Below are positions 43,998 to 54,179 of a DNA stretch of 64,000 nt, one piece after another. The first letter of the stretch is position 1; each line of letters opens with the position of its first letter. The stretch lies in assembly GCA_033296885.1 (NCBI GenBank), contig MU863880.1, forward strand, positions 186,001 through 250,000, read 5' to 3'. The stretch comes from Triangularia verruculosa. Its lineage: Eukaryota > Ascomycota > Sordariomycetes > Sordariales > Podosporaceae. Made by a program: the position numbers and the translations under genes. Below the pieces are notes generated by a model. The model searched no databases. It saw nothing but the letters and a program-made list of their open reading frames with translations, and had not been told where the DNA came from.

Positions 43998-44872
43998 GAT
44001 AGGCAAGCTGTGTTTCGACCAAGCCTTCTGCCCCGTCTGCAGGATGGTGGTGTTTGGTTGAAAGCTGTTCGCCAGGTTTGCGTGTTTGGGAGGTGGTTTC
44101 GGAGGAGAGCTTCGAATTGCTGCAATCGCAGGCAGGGGAACGCGACGGGCATCACTGATGCGGGTCATGGCGCACTGCAGGACCCCACTCGGCTGCCTGG
44201 AGACACTCCCCATTGGTCGCCCTGCCTGTGCTTCTCTTACACCGAGCTCATGGCCCTTTCACATCTTTCGTTTGACTTCTCTTGTTCCATGCTTTTACTT
44301 AGGGAAAGGCGAGTGTGCTGATTGATGAGCCTGGTTCTCATGTTCAATGACAGAAAGCACACTCCTAATCATCTACAAAGACGAAACCGACCATTTTCAT
44401 TCACACGTTTCTTGTGGCAGCAGGCTTTCATGATGCCGCCCGTCTATCCTCAGCCTCGGTATCTTATCGAGACTTGGACATCCAAGAATATTGAAACATG
44501 TTGTGCGAGCAAATCTGCGCATCCTCTCGAAAGATGGCTTTCAATTTATAGAACTTACCAAATTAACTCTTTGTCTTCCTTTTTTACTTGTTTCTTCATC
44601 CCATCTAACTGCCAATGACTGCTCAAACATCCCTTTCAGCCTGCCCAGACTTTATCCTGTTCTGCACAGTCCCACTCACTTATCTGATTTTCATCTCAAT
44701 TCACCGCTTGAAATCCACATCAGCCACTCACTCCCCTCCCAGTCATCCCATCCCAACAAACACCTTTCAACCTTTTTATGACCATCTTATCAGTCGACTT
44801 CTCATAGGAATCTGTCCTGTCTCATCTACCAGGCTCACGGCTATCTAAAACAACCAAAAGCAACCCTCAAAA
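43998..44872. other. Divergent promoter region, uba2 / queuosine salvage gene
   Basis: About 875 bp. The uba2 frame is open upstream to at least 44213, so some of this may be coding or 5' UTR. The remainder is T/C-rich with no supported gene. Confidence 0.5.
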
Positions 44873-46055
44873 ATGTCTGACTCCGAACCAGATCTCGAGC
44901 TCCTCGAGCTCCTTCGCCAACATCTCGCCGGCAAACCACAAGTAAATGCTGAACCAGACACCGGCGTTCTCGAATCAGCCGAATATGTCTACAACAACTG
45001 CATTGACGTAGCCCTCGACATGAGGTCCTGCAAAAACGCCGCAAAAGCCATCTACTCTCAAATGCAAACAAAGTCTTACTCACCTGCCACCTGGGCGACT
45101 CATGAGCTTCATCCACACCCCTCAAAGGGTGACAAGCCAGAAGACGTGGTAGCATTTATCTTCACAATGGATCTCTTGAACTTTTCCTTCTGGAGTGAGA
45201 GGAGTGAAGAAGAGAGATTTTCCATTGAGTACAAGGGAAAGAGGTGGACTGGATATTGGAGTCTGGTAGCTGCTCTACAAAGAGCCTTGGAAGAAGGCAC
45301 GCCTCTTTCCCCCGTTCTCTCATCATACAACACACAAAACTAACACCACCACCCCAGGCATCCCAATTACAGACCCTCACTTCTGGCAAAACGAAGACGA
45401 ATTCACCCTCGACACCCTCAAACACGTCTTCCGCTCCGCCACCTCGGAAGAAATGCCCCTCCTCGGCGCCCGCCTCTCCTGCCTCCGAGAAGCCGGCCAG
45501 ATCCTCTACGAGAAATTCTCCTGCCACCCCAAAAACCTCATCTCCGCCTCCTCCCAATCCGCCGCCGCCCTCGTCAACCTCCTCGCCTCCTCCTTCCCCT
45601 GCTTCTCCGACGTCCACTCCCCGCCCTCCTTCCCCCGGAAAAAACCCATCCGCCTCCTCAAGCGCGCCCAGATCCTCGTCGCCGACCTCTGGGCCTGCTT
45701 CGAGGGCGAGGGCCCGTACGGCACCTTCCGCGACATCGACAAGATCACCATGTTCGCCGACTACCGCATCCCGCAGGCGCTCAACCAGATGGGCTGTCTC
45801 CAGTACGCTCCGCCGTTGGAGACTGCTATTCATCAGAAACGGGATATCCCTTCGGGGAGTGGCTGGGAGATTCAACTCCGGGCGTGCAGTATTTGGTGTG
45901 TTGAGTTGATCAGGAGGGAGATTGTGAGAGAGAATCCGGGGACGAAGGTGAATGCGATTTTGATTGATTTTTTCCTCTATGATACGATCAAGGAGTTGGA
46001 GGCGGAGGGGGGGGAGAGTGTGCCGCATCACAGGACGAGGAGTATGTGGTACTGA
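44873..46055 (+). CDS. qng1: Queuosine 5'-phosphate N-glycosylase/hydrolase (queuosine salvage protein, DUF2419)
   Basis: Exons 44873-45296 and 45358-46055 give 373 residues. Family signatures include DVVAFIFTMDLLNFSFWSE, GYWSLVAALQRALEEG, ILVADLWACFEGEGPYG, ITMFADYRIPQALNQMG, and the C-terminal NAILIDFFLYDTIKEL. The human homologue (C9orf64/QNG1) releases queuine base from queuosine 5'-phosphate so that it can enter tRNA at position 34. The intron uses a GC donor: exon ends GAAG, then GCACGC, with a perfect AACTAAC branch point and CAG acceptor; no GT donor nearby keeps the conserved junction. Fungi such as yeast lack queuosine, but many filamentous ascomycetes keep this gene, implying queuine salvage from the environment. 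Confidence 0.9.
45297..45357 (+). other. GC-AG intron in the queuosine salvage gene
   Basis: 61 nt, donor GCACGC, branch AACTAAC, acceptor CAG. It equals the GTACGC donor found in neighbouring genes with T replaced by C. Confidence 0.85.
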
Positions 46056-46378
46056 GGTGGAGTCAGTGGTCGAAGGGTCATGATTCAAAGATGATACAGT
46101 ATAGAATACGAGCGAGATATACGCTCATCTGTTTCTTTGGTTTCTGTATAAGTTGAGCTATCTCAAGTTACACAAGCCAGCCATGTCGTGTATCCAGCGA
46201 AGGATATGAAGCAACTCATATGGTGTTGCGAAATCCGTCTCTCCCTGCATCCCTGCCCATCAAAAAAAGCCGGGTATGTCCCCTTCCCACTACCCTCGCC
46301 TCGTCAGATGAGAAAAACGCAAAGACCAAAGCTCCAAAATCCCATCATGTCCATTCATATCCCATGCCTTTGCCGCAG
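46056..46378. other. Convergent 3' flanks, qng1 / POLD4
   Basis: About 320 bp, no gene or structured element seen. Confidence 0.5.
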
Positions 46379-46986
46379 TTACTCTCTCTCCCCTACCGCA
46401 GTACTATTCAACAACTCATCCAAATGCGCCCTCTCCTCCCCCCTCCCCTCCTTCACAATCACCGCCAGCACTTCAATCGGCGGGTTCAGCCCCAACCTCT
46501 CCGCCCTCTGCCATCTCCTCAGTCTCGTCATCCCCACGCAAGGCTATTATCATTCCTGTCAGCATCTATCCCTTCCCTCCCGTCTCCCATGTGAGTGGAA
46601 AAACTTACCCCAAACTGGCTACTAACATCCCAATACCGCAGCACCTTCTCCCCTGTGCTCAACCCGCTGGTATGCTTCCTGTGCACCACCTTCTCCAGCC
46701 TCGAGTCCTCGATCCCCTTCCAGTAGCGGTTGATCGCCGCCTGGGAGACTTTACTCGCCTTGATCTCCGCCGGAGACAGCTGCTTCTCTTCCTCGACTTT
46801 AACAGCGACGGGTTCGGGAGCAGGCGAGGGAGTCGCTGTTCTGACTAGCGCTTCCGCGACTTTGGCAGCCTTATCCTTTGGGTTCGTGCGAGAGGGGAGG
46901 GGTTTGGTGATTTTGTTGCCGAAGTTCAGCTTGGATTGGCTGGCGGCTTTGGTGGTCGCTCGGGTTGAGCGGCGGGGCGCGGGCAT
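46379..46986 (-). CDS. cdm1: DNA polymerase delta small subunit (POLD4/Cdm1)
   Basis: Exons 46986-46609 and 46543-46379 give 180 residues. The conserved C-terminal half contains EKVLRYWDVSSQFGPCVG, created by splicing, then TRLRRWQRAERLGLNPP, the hallmark of the POLD4 family. The N-terminus is basic (RRSTRATTK) and carries QSKLNF, which looks like a degenerate PCNA-binding motif as in other POLD4 proteins. Cdm1 is the smallest, non-essential subunit of fission yeast polymerase delta and stabilises the complex; budding yeast lacks it. A Pro/Ala/Val/Glu linker separates the two parts. It shares the strand with the next upstream gene, about 500 bp away. Confidence 0.88.
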
Positions 46987-47504
46987 GATTGCGGTTGTTT
47001 GGTTGTGGTGAGGTGTAAAAAGGTGGGATGTGGTGAGAATGAGAGAGGTCGGTGAGTGACGTCAGCGGTTGAGCTGTGTAAGTCAATTTGGCGATACCGA
47101 AGAAAATGAAATACTCGCTATCGACGATATGGCGTAAATTCCAGAGAGACGTAGGACTGCGGAAGAAAGTGGGAAAATTTGTGCGGTGTAGATGTGGTGT
47201 GCTGAAATGGCTGCTTGCAGCTCTTGAGGCAGGAAGGCAGCTGCGGCTTGGAGGGGCTGGGAAGCGCCTTCTGTCATTTGTCGCTCGGAGCAACGCTCCT
47301 TGTTCGCGAAACTGTGGCGTGGTCACGTGAGACCTTTACACTGCTCTTTGCTGTTCTCTTGCTCCTTTGCATCTTTCGAGCAAAATGAAGCTTTCGAACC
47401 ATCATTGCTCTCTCTGAGAAAACCCTGGTGTCGTAGAAGCGCTTTTAGTGTGGCTACTTGCAACCGTCAGAAACCGTTGGAACCGTCGAGCTTCGGAATA
47501 GTCT
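46987..47504. other. Intergenic region upstream of cdm1
   Basis: About 520 bp, cdm1 promoter and 3' flank of the OB-fold gene. A CACGTGA E-box-like motif lies at 47323-47329. No gene. Confidence 0.5.
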
Positions 47505-48935
47505 TCATAGAGCGCCTTCAACACCTTCCACAACCTTCCCATTATCCGGGTGTTGCGCCCACCACTCCCTCAGATCCTCCACCATACCCTGACACCAGCC
47601 CAATCTATGTCCCTCCACCCACCACCCCGCACGCCCCTTTGGCTTATCACTCGCATATTTCTTCAAACTCCCTCCCTCAAACTGGTGGTTCTTGACCCCT
47701 AATAGTAGGTAAATCTCCCCTAGTCTGGGTGTGAAATTTTCCGGATCTAAAAACACCGTCAAATGGACATGTCTCCCCTCTGTGCTCTGCTCAATCACCC
47801 TAGCTTGTCTCTGTATATGTGGCGGAAAAGGGCATGGCCCAGGTTCTCCGAGCTGGGTGACAACAACGAGAGCGTTGAGCTTCCAGTTTTGCTTGTAAGG
47901 TAGCGATCCGAGCTGGCTGAGACGTGTGAGTTTAAGGGGTTGGAATGGGTTGTCGGTGTTCCAGGGGAGAGCTTTGGGGGTAGTATTTTGTGGCTGCGGT
48001 TGAGGTGGTGGTCGAGGAGGTTTGGGTGTCAGGATACGACGAGTCTGAGAAGGCTGTGGGGAGACTCTCGGCTGCCGTGGCTGTAACTTGAACGGCGGTG
48101 GTCGCGGTGGTGTCGTGATATCATTTATACTACTTCCTTCCGCCACCATAGCCCTCCTCGGCGTGGCCTTCTGCGGCGAGAACTCCATCCTCTCAAACAC
48201 ATCATCCTCATAATCCGACTCCGAAATATAATCCTCGTCCCTCTCCTCGATCCCGACCTCATCATCAGTCTCCTCAATAACCTCCTCCGCCAACCTAATC
48301 AACTCCGCCACCTCCTCCTCCTCCCGCCTCTTCCTCTCCTCCTCCTCCTTCCTCCTCCTCTCCTCCTCCATCTTCCTCTCCCTCTCCTCCTCCTCCTCCC
48401 TCTCCCTCCTCTTCCGTTCCATCATCTCCCTCGCCCTCGCCTCCAACCCAAACACCCTACCCCCCACCTCCTCCTTCCTCTCCATCAACTCCCTCACATT
48501 CTTAACCTCCAACCCCTCGCTCTTCAAAATATTCAAGTACTTCACATCCCAACCCACAGTCCTCAAATCCCCAATCACTAGATAAAACTCCTTCCCTCCC
48601 CCCTCCTCTTCCTCCTCAACCACCACCTCCCCCAGTTCAAATTTATCCAGCCTCACATACCCCCCCTCAAAAACATTCCCCTTCTCCACGACCCAAAGCA
48701 TATCCCTCTCCAAGAACCCCTGAATCGCCAGTTCCCCATCCCCTAGCACCAACCTCGTCACCGTCCTCGCCCTGTCCCCTAGAATCTTGTCTATCGCCTC
48801 GACAAGAAAGACCGAGCCTTGGACGCAGCATTTCGTCCGGAGGATATCTGCTATCAGCGGTGTTACCTCCGGGTGAACGGGGTACGAGGGGTCGAGGGAG
48901 ACGATCCCCTTGTGATGGACAAATTTGGGGGGCAT
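47505..48935 (-). CDS. Uncharacterised protein with two possible OB-fold regions and a charged coiled coil
   Basis: Single exon, 476 residues. I do not recognise an established name. Residues about 25-115 (CCVQGSVFLVEAIDKI; TRLVLGDGELAIQGFLE; GGYVRLDKFELGEV) alternate like the N-terminal OB fold of RPA70. Residues 150-215 form a highly charged Glu/Arg coiled coil, then an acidic patch, a Pro-rich linker, and a C-terminal domain (about 335-475) with QNWKLNALVVVTQLGEPG, RHVHLTVFLDPENFTPRLGEIYLLLGVKNHQFEGGSLKKYASD that again fits an OB-type beta barrel. This arrangement suggests a nucleic-acid-binding scaffold, possibly in genome or telomere maintenance. That inference rests only on strand pattern. 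It lies between a polymerase subunit and a septin, which gives no functional hint. Confidence 0.72.
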   Translation of the reverse strand: MPPKFVHHKGIVSLDPSYPVHPEVTPLIADILRTKCCVQGSVFLVEAIDKILGDRARTVTRLVLGDGELAIQGFLERDMLWVVEKGNVFEGGYVRLDKFELGEVVVEEEEEGGGKEFYLVIGDLRTVGWDVKYLNILKSEGLEVKNVRELMERKEEVGGRVFGLEARAREMMERKRREREEEEERERKMEEERRRKEEEERKRREEEEVAELIRLAEEVIEETDDEVGIEERDEDYISESDYEDDVFERMEFSPQKATPRRAMVAEGSSINDITTPPRPPPFKLQPRQPRVSPQPSQTRRILTPKPPRPPPQPQPQNTTPKALPWNTDNPFQPLKLTRLSQLGSLPYKQNWKLNALVVVTQLGEPGPCPFPPHIQRQARVIEQSTEGRHVHLTVFLDPENFTPRLGEIYLLLGVKNHQFEGGSLKKYASDKPKGRAGWWVEGHRLGWCQGMVEDLREWWAQHPDNGKVVEGVEGAL

Positions 48936-49750
48936 TGTGAAAAAAGATCAAGGGTAACAATTTGAACTGAATGAAACGCCAAACACCATAAAGAAGAAGA
49001 AAAGTCAACGAGGGCCAAACCACGATGTTGGTGAGTTGAAGGTTACATGATGAGTGGTCGACATAAAGTTCCCCAAGTCCACTGCAATTGGTCGCGTCTC
49101 GCGCGTTAGTGGCGGTTGGAGCATTTATATCAGCCAGTAACCCTAACCCCAGAAAGTCAACACTATCAAAGCCGGCTGTCAGCCGGACTTCCAACAATCA
49201 CTTCAACGGACACCGATAAACGGTTAACGCCAGACGGACTGTCTCAACAGTTCAAGACCGACTGGCTTTTCTAGGTGCTCTGACTTAAATCATCACATCA
49301 CATCTCATCTGTATTCTCCGTCAGGTATCGAAACTAGCTCTCTATTAAGTTGTGGAGGGCCCGGGGTAATTAAAAGAAGAGAAAGGAAAAAGAAAGTTGC
49401 AAAGATGCGAAAGGAGCTTCGGATAATAAAAGAAAATAGGGTAATAAGAAGAGTCCAGTCCACCAGAATAACTGCCAACAAGACGACATAAAACACCATA
49501 CTGCCAAACCACCCAAGGGGTATGACCAGTTAAACAGCAATCACATATGCGCCTCGCTATTTTCCCTCCCCACAACCCTCGCTGCTCCGTCCCCTTTTTC
49601 GTTTCGATGTAAGAGCTTTTCTGCGTTTCTGGTGGCACTGCACTGCTTCTGCCGGGATATCAAAAGGTCTGTCATGGTCATATGTTGTAGGGGGCCGAAT
49701 AACACTATCTGTAAGTGTGTGTGTATGCGCGATTAGAGACTCCGTTCTTC
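48936..49750. other. Intergenic region between the OB-fold gene and cdc10
   Basis: About 815 bp, containing the OB-gene promoter and cdc10 3' flank. TAACCCTAACCC at 49137-49148 gives two telomere-type hexamers on the C strand; too short to call an interstitial telomere. No gene. Confidence 0.5.
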
Positions 49751-50912
49751 TTAGTAGCCGTTCATGGTCATTCTTTGAGAGCTGCGGCTCATCTCGCGAT
49801 CAGCGGCAGGGCTGATGGGCCTGCTGCCGTGGCCCTGAGCGCTGGGGTCCTTGAGAGCCAGAAGCTGCTTGGCGCGGAAGGTCTCGTAGTGGATTTGAGA
49901 TGTTGTCTCAATGAGATCCTGAAGGTGGGTGCGGAGGAGAAAATTCCGGAGGTAAACGAATTCGCAGTGGGTCTCGTCCTCAACGTTGATCACTCCCCAC
50001 CGGTTCTGACGGCCGCGGACTTGCTTGTTGTTGACGATGATCGACTTCTCGGAACCAACGACGGCGAAGGGGATCAAGCTCTGGAAATCGTGTTAGCTAA
50101 GCCCCGGCTTTATCTCAGCAATGTCTTCACCCACCTTAATCTGGCTGTTGACAGCACGCTCCTCATCGTCGAACTCCTCGTTGTCATAGGGGTACATCTT
50201 GAGGTTGTGGAACGCGAACTCCTCCTTGATGCGCTCCTTGAAAGCATGACGCTCCTCAAGAGTCAGAGAATCGGACTTGGCGATAACGGGAACGACGTTG
50301 ACGACATCAGAGAGCTTCTTGAGGACGACAATATCGATGGGCTTGAGAGAGTGGCCCGACGGCTGGATGAAGAACAAGCAGCAGTGGATGCGGGTGTCCT
50401 GGATGTAGCGCTCACGCTGGGCAGTAAGCTCCTTGCGGAGGTAGGCGGAGTGCTGGTCCTTGATGTACTTCACGATGGGGTCCCAGCACCTGTCGTTGTT
50501 GATAAGGTCGCCATAGCCGGGGGTATCGACGATGTTGAGTCTGAGGCGGACGCCGTTCTCCTCGATAATGTGTGAAACGGACTGGATCTCGGTGGTGGAG
50601 CGAATGGTCTCGTCAGGGAGCAGTCTGCCCTTGGACTCGATGAGGTGCGAGGCGAAGATGGTGTTGATCAAGGTCGACTTGCCGAGACCCGTCTGGCCTG
50701 CATTGCACGAGACACGTCAATCCCAGCTCGCGAATGGGAGGAGTGGAGTATTGTTGGTGTTAGTTGGGGGTAGGAACAGAAGCAAACTGACCGACGCAGA
50801 TAACATTGAACTGGAAGCCACGCTTGAGCAATTTGCGCTCAATCTGGGACGTGATGCTGTCGAAACCGACGTGACTCTGGGGGTAGATGGTGGCAGCAGG
50901 CATGGCGGCCAT
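49751..50912 (-). CDS. cdc10: Septin, Cdc10 class
   Basis: Exons 50912-50792, 50697-50135 and 50080-49751 give 337 residues. The GTPase core shows the P-loop GQTGLGKST at 41-49 (completed by splicing), DTPGYGD, and AKSD, followed by the septin unique element (FAVVGSEK, GRQNRWGVINVE, FVYLRNFLLRTHLQDL). It lacks the C-terminal coiled coil of other septins and ends in a short Ser/Arg tail, the mark of the Cdc10 class. Septins form hetero-octameric rods that assemble at septa, germ tubes and branch sites; Cdc10 occupies the centre of the octamer. An additional in-frame Met at the fourth codon is an alternate start. It diverges from the bL32m gene across 656 bp. Confidence 0.95.
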
Positions 50913-51568
50913 TTTGGCGGTGATGGAATAGATAACTGGCTGGAGAGACGGGCTACTTGTACTATTCCAAAAAGCAGAGACGAGCAAGCACCGGGAAAAA
51001 GAGGCGCTCACGGAGGAATGGCGAGGTTGAAGATGGAGTATCGAGTGCTGTCGGGTTGAGGTTTCGAATAGTTGGGGGATTTTCGCTGCTGCACCGTGGA
51101 CCTTCCTGCCGGCAGCGTGTGCCAAACAATAATTTCCGTCCAAGGGGTCGCTCGCCAGCTGGGGAAAGGGGGACGGGTCACAGCCGGCATCTGATTGGCC
51201 TGGTGGAGCTGATGCCCCAGGCACAACCTGAATTGGGTTTAGAGGGTCTTAGCGCATTCTCCAGCACACTGCAGCGGCAGCTCAGAGCTGGAGAAGGCCC
51301 GTGCAATCCCGGCCAAGTCTTTTCAACGTGCGAGTGGATTGAAGTGGGACAATCCAAATCCATCACGAAGACCGCCGGCCGACAATATTTTTTGGGCCGA
51401 CGAGCTGAGACCGGCCTGACAGCACAATCCACACCACCGCGACCGGCCACGAAAGAAGGACATATCGAATTGCTGAGAGGGAAATTGAAGGACTGGTAGT
51501 TCTGAGGACGGATCATTAGGCGGTACAATCGGGGTCGGCAGTTGACGTTATTTATACCTGAGAAAAAA
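50913..51568. other. Divergent promoter region, cdc10 / bL32m
   Basis: About 650 bp without a supported gene. ORFs on both strands lack coding bias. Confidence 0.5.
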
Positions 51569-52055
51569 ATGGCAATGGCGGCACCAGTGATGAGGATGGC
51601 TTCTTCAGCCTCTTTCCTCCCCAGACTCCTCCCACCAACAGTATTCTCGACAACAAGGGCGCGAGTTCTCGTACGACAGCTCTCTCTCCCACTCTTCCCG
51701 AACCTCAACATCGCTATCCCAGTAGGCATCTCGCTCGGCCTGCCATCATTACCAGAAGTCTTGGAGGGAATTTGGGAAGGCATTCTCAAGGCAGTACCAA
51801 AAAAGAAGACGTCGCACATGAAGAAGAGACACAGACAGATGGCAGGCAAGGCTCTTAAGGATGTGACAGCGCTCTGTGTCTGCCCGGCTTGTGGTGGCAT
51901 GAAGCGCATGCACTATGTGTGCCCTACCTGCGCATCCAGTAAGAAGATTTGTGCCAGATAGAGATACCAAAATGCTGACTTTTACTCTAGGACTCCAGGG
52001 ATTTTTGCATAAGGAGACCAAGGCCAGGGACGAGAACAATGACGAAACCAAATAA
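51569..52055 (+). CDS. mrpl32: Mitochondrial large ribosomal subunit protein bL32m
   Basis: Exons 51569-51938 and 51991-52055 give 144 residues. The N-terminus (MAMAAPVMRMASSASFLPRL) is basic and Ser/Ala-rich, a mitochondrial leader. The mature part starts near VPKKKTSHMKKRHRQM and has the bL32 zinc ribbon CVCPACG and VCPTC. The intron is 52 nt with GTAAGA donor and TGCTGAC branch; without splicing a false stop would come 7 codons later. Spliced, the protein continues as RLQGFLHKETKARDEN, which matches the usual fungal end. In yeast, Mrpl32 maturation by the m-AAA protease controls mitoribosome assembly. Confidence 0.9.
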
Positions 52056-52557
52056 ATGCTGGGAAGGAGGAGGTGCTGTTGGGCCGGGTGAGGTGAGAGG
52101 CCAATGCTGTAGGTTCTCCGGAATAGAGGCGCCTTCTCTTGATCTGGTAAGACGGGGGAGGGCAGCGTATGTCCTCAATGTACATTTATATGTCTGTACC
52201 TAACCTAGTGTGTTGCTGTGATGAGAATCAGCATGCATGTGTATTCTACAAGGTCTTTTCGGGTCGGTCAGGGCAGTCAGTGGAGATGCTCTGGAAAAGC
52301 GAATGGAAGTAAAAACAAAAGTGAATACCCAAAAACTCTCTCGTAATCTGCCTTGTTCTTTTTTGAATTGTGAACCGGAGATGCTCCTGCTGTATGTTAC
52401 ATCCCCAGTGCCTGCCGCAGTGACGTCTCCAAGAATAGCTACCCCACCATAAACTTCCCAGAGCAGCGCAACCGCCAGCGACTCGCATCCAATTCCCTTC
52501 AGTTACATCTCAAACAACAGTTATTCAGACAATCGCATGGTTTATGGATAGGTGACA
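52056..52557. other. Intergenic region upstream of ski8
   Basis: About 500 bp between two plus-strand genes; bL32m 3' flank and ski8 promoter. No gene. Confidence 0.5.
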
Positions 52558-53781
52558 ATGGTATGTCTTCCACTGCGCTTGTCAAACATCCGTTTGCTAA
52601 TCAACCTCTAGTCTAAACAATATCTCACCGCGCACACGGTCGACCAAGGCAAGCAACCGCACCAGCCCCGCCATCCATTCCATCACTCTTCGAAGCTACC
52701 TTCTTTAGCTACCTCGACGGCTTCAAACTGGTCCCCGAGCTAACACTTCTCTCTCTAGCCCATCCGGCCGACATCTTCTCCCTCGCCCCAGCACCCTCCG
52801 CCATCATCACTGCCTCCGGCTCCTCCTCCCTCCGAGTTTACGACACCACCCAACCAACCTATCCCCTCGCCCAAACCATATCCAATGCCCACAAGCTCGG
52901 CTGCCACCATCTAGCCACTGCCCGCGGGCCACAAACAGGCAATGTGTTTGCCTCTGTCGGCTTCGGCGGCGACGTCAAGATATGGCGCTTGAACCCAGAC
53001 TCGAAAGAATATGAGCTTCAGTGGGAGCTACCAACCGTCGGCGACAGCGGCAAGGGGGACGTTTGGGCGATCGCTCTGAGCGCTGATGAGAACTTTCTGG
53101 CGTGCACCACTAGTGATGGGAGAATTCACGTCTGGGACTTGACAGCGAAGGAGAAAATACAGACCTATGAGACCGCTGGTGGGAGAGGGGCCGCTGGGGG
53201 TGGGGGCAGCTTTGCTATGGCGGTTGACCTGAGCAGAGATGGGAGGCTGACGACGTCAGGGCATGAGAATGGGGCGGTGTATGTGTTTAATAATGATGCG
53301 GGGAGGATGGTTTACTCACTTTCTGGTGGGTGATTTGTTTTGGGCGTTGGACGGGCAAGAAGCTGACAAGAATATAGGTCTCGCCAAACCAGTACGAGCC
53401 GTCGCCTTCTCCCCTGGGTGCAAGAAGTTGGCTGCTGCGGGCAACGCCGGTATCATTGCGCTCTACGATATGGAGCACGGCGAGCACGTCGGGAACCTGA
53501 GCGCGCCGGGTAACAGGCCGTCGTGGATCACATCACTTGACTGGAACGACACAGGAGACTATCTTCTCAGCGGGCAACTGGATGGTAAGGTCAAGGTTTG
53601 GGATGTCGGGAGGGGAGCGTGTGTCGCTACGCACAGTGAGACAGACAGCGCCTTATGGTGTGTACGTTGGTTACCACCAACAGAGCGCGCTCTTGGCCCC
53701 GGGATGGGCAAAGGAGAGAGGTTCTGCGCGGCGGGTGCCAGTAGGAGTTTGAGTTTCTATCGGGAAGCTACGGGTATTTAA
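52558..53781 (+). CDS. ski8: SKI8/REC14 WD40-repeat protein
   Basis: Exons 52558-52560, 52612-52648, 52759-53325 and 53378-53781 total 336 residues with frame intact. The first exon is only the ATG, followed directly by a GTATGT donor. The second intron uses a GC donor (AAG then GCAAGC) with a GAGCTAAC branch. Repeats of the WD40 beta propeller are visible: SSLRVYD, VKIWRLN, IHVWDLT, AVYVFNN, IALYDME, VKVWDVG and a final LSFYRE. The N-terminal QYLTAHTVDQAHPADIFSLAP is typical for fungal Ski8. It serves in the Ski2-Ski3-Ski8 complex that feeds mRNA to the cytoplasmic exosome and, in meiosis, with Spo11 in double-strand break formation. Confidence 0.9.
52649..52758 (+). other. GC-AG intron in ski8
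   Basis: 110 nt, donor GCAAGC, acceptor CTAG, branch GCTAAC. Joining gives DQ-A-HPADIF in frame. This is the second GC-AG intron of the window. Confidence 0.82.
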
Positions 53782-54061
53782 AGGGTGTCTAAAAGAGGTT
53801 ATGGAGCATTGCTAGCAGGATATCTTTGCGTTATTGACTGGGAGGAATTTTGATAGAGAGCAACAGATCCCACCAAGCATGTCCTCACTATTATTTGTCC
53901 TCACTGACTTAAGGTTCGTTCTGCCACTACCGTCACCATCCTCGGCCTCCCACAAGCCTCCCAGCTGTCATCAGCCATAATTCCGACACTGCGGCCAGCC
54001 ACCCACCCTCACCCCATCCCATGCCTACTTAATTCCAATTTTCTTCCAGCTTTTTCGTGGC
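53782..54061. other. Intergenic region between ski8 and the tRNA-like gene
   Basis: About 280 bp with ski8 3' flank and the upstream side of a Pol III gene. Nothing else seen. Confidence 0.5.
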
Positions 54062-54131
54062 GTGGTAGTATAGCGGTTATTACACTCCCAAGTTTGAGCG
54101 AGGACCCAGGTTCAACTCCTGGCCTACCACA
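54062..54131 (+). tRNA. tRNA-like gene with an odd anticodon arm
   Basis: Acceptor arms GTGGTAG (54062-54068) and CTACCAC (54124-54130) pair perfectly. An A box (TAGTATAGCGG), a B box (GGTTCAACTCC) and a five-pair T stem (CCAGG/CCTGG) are present, and a 19-base T run at 54161-54179 would end Pol III transcription. The anticodon arm CTCCCAAGTTTGAGCGAG has one mismatch and an eight-base loop without U at position 33, and one extra base sits between T stem and acceptor. The anticodon therefore cannot be read with confidence; the D arm is Asp/Gln-like. It may be a decayed tRNA copy or an unusual functional gene. Confidence 0.6.
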
Positions 54132-54160
54132 CAGCGTTTCTGTTTCTGATTTCTAGCGTT

Positions 54161-54179
54161 GCTTTTTTTTTTTTTTTTT
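54161..54179 (+). terminator. Poly-T Pol III terminator
   Basis: Nineteen T in a row, 30 bp downstream of the tRNA-like gene, far above the four or five needed to stop RNA polymerase III. Confidence 0.6.

Noticed and set aside
45162..46088. 308-codon minus-strand frame inside qng1
   Set aside because: Gly/Glu-rich shadow of a Ser/Pro codon-biased region.
49137..49148. Telomere-like TAACCCTAACCC
   Set aside because: Only two units, with similarly short motifs at 4691 and 61103; too little for an interstitial telomere or a subtelomeric position, and surrounding genes are housekeeping.
49715..50575. 286-codon plus-strand frame opposite cdc10
   Set aside because: Leu/Asp/Val shadow of septin coding sequence; septin motifs are complete on the minus strand.
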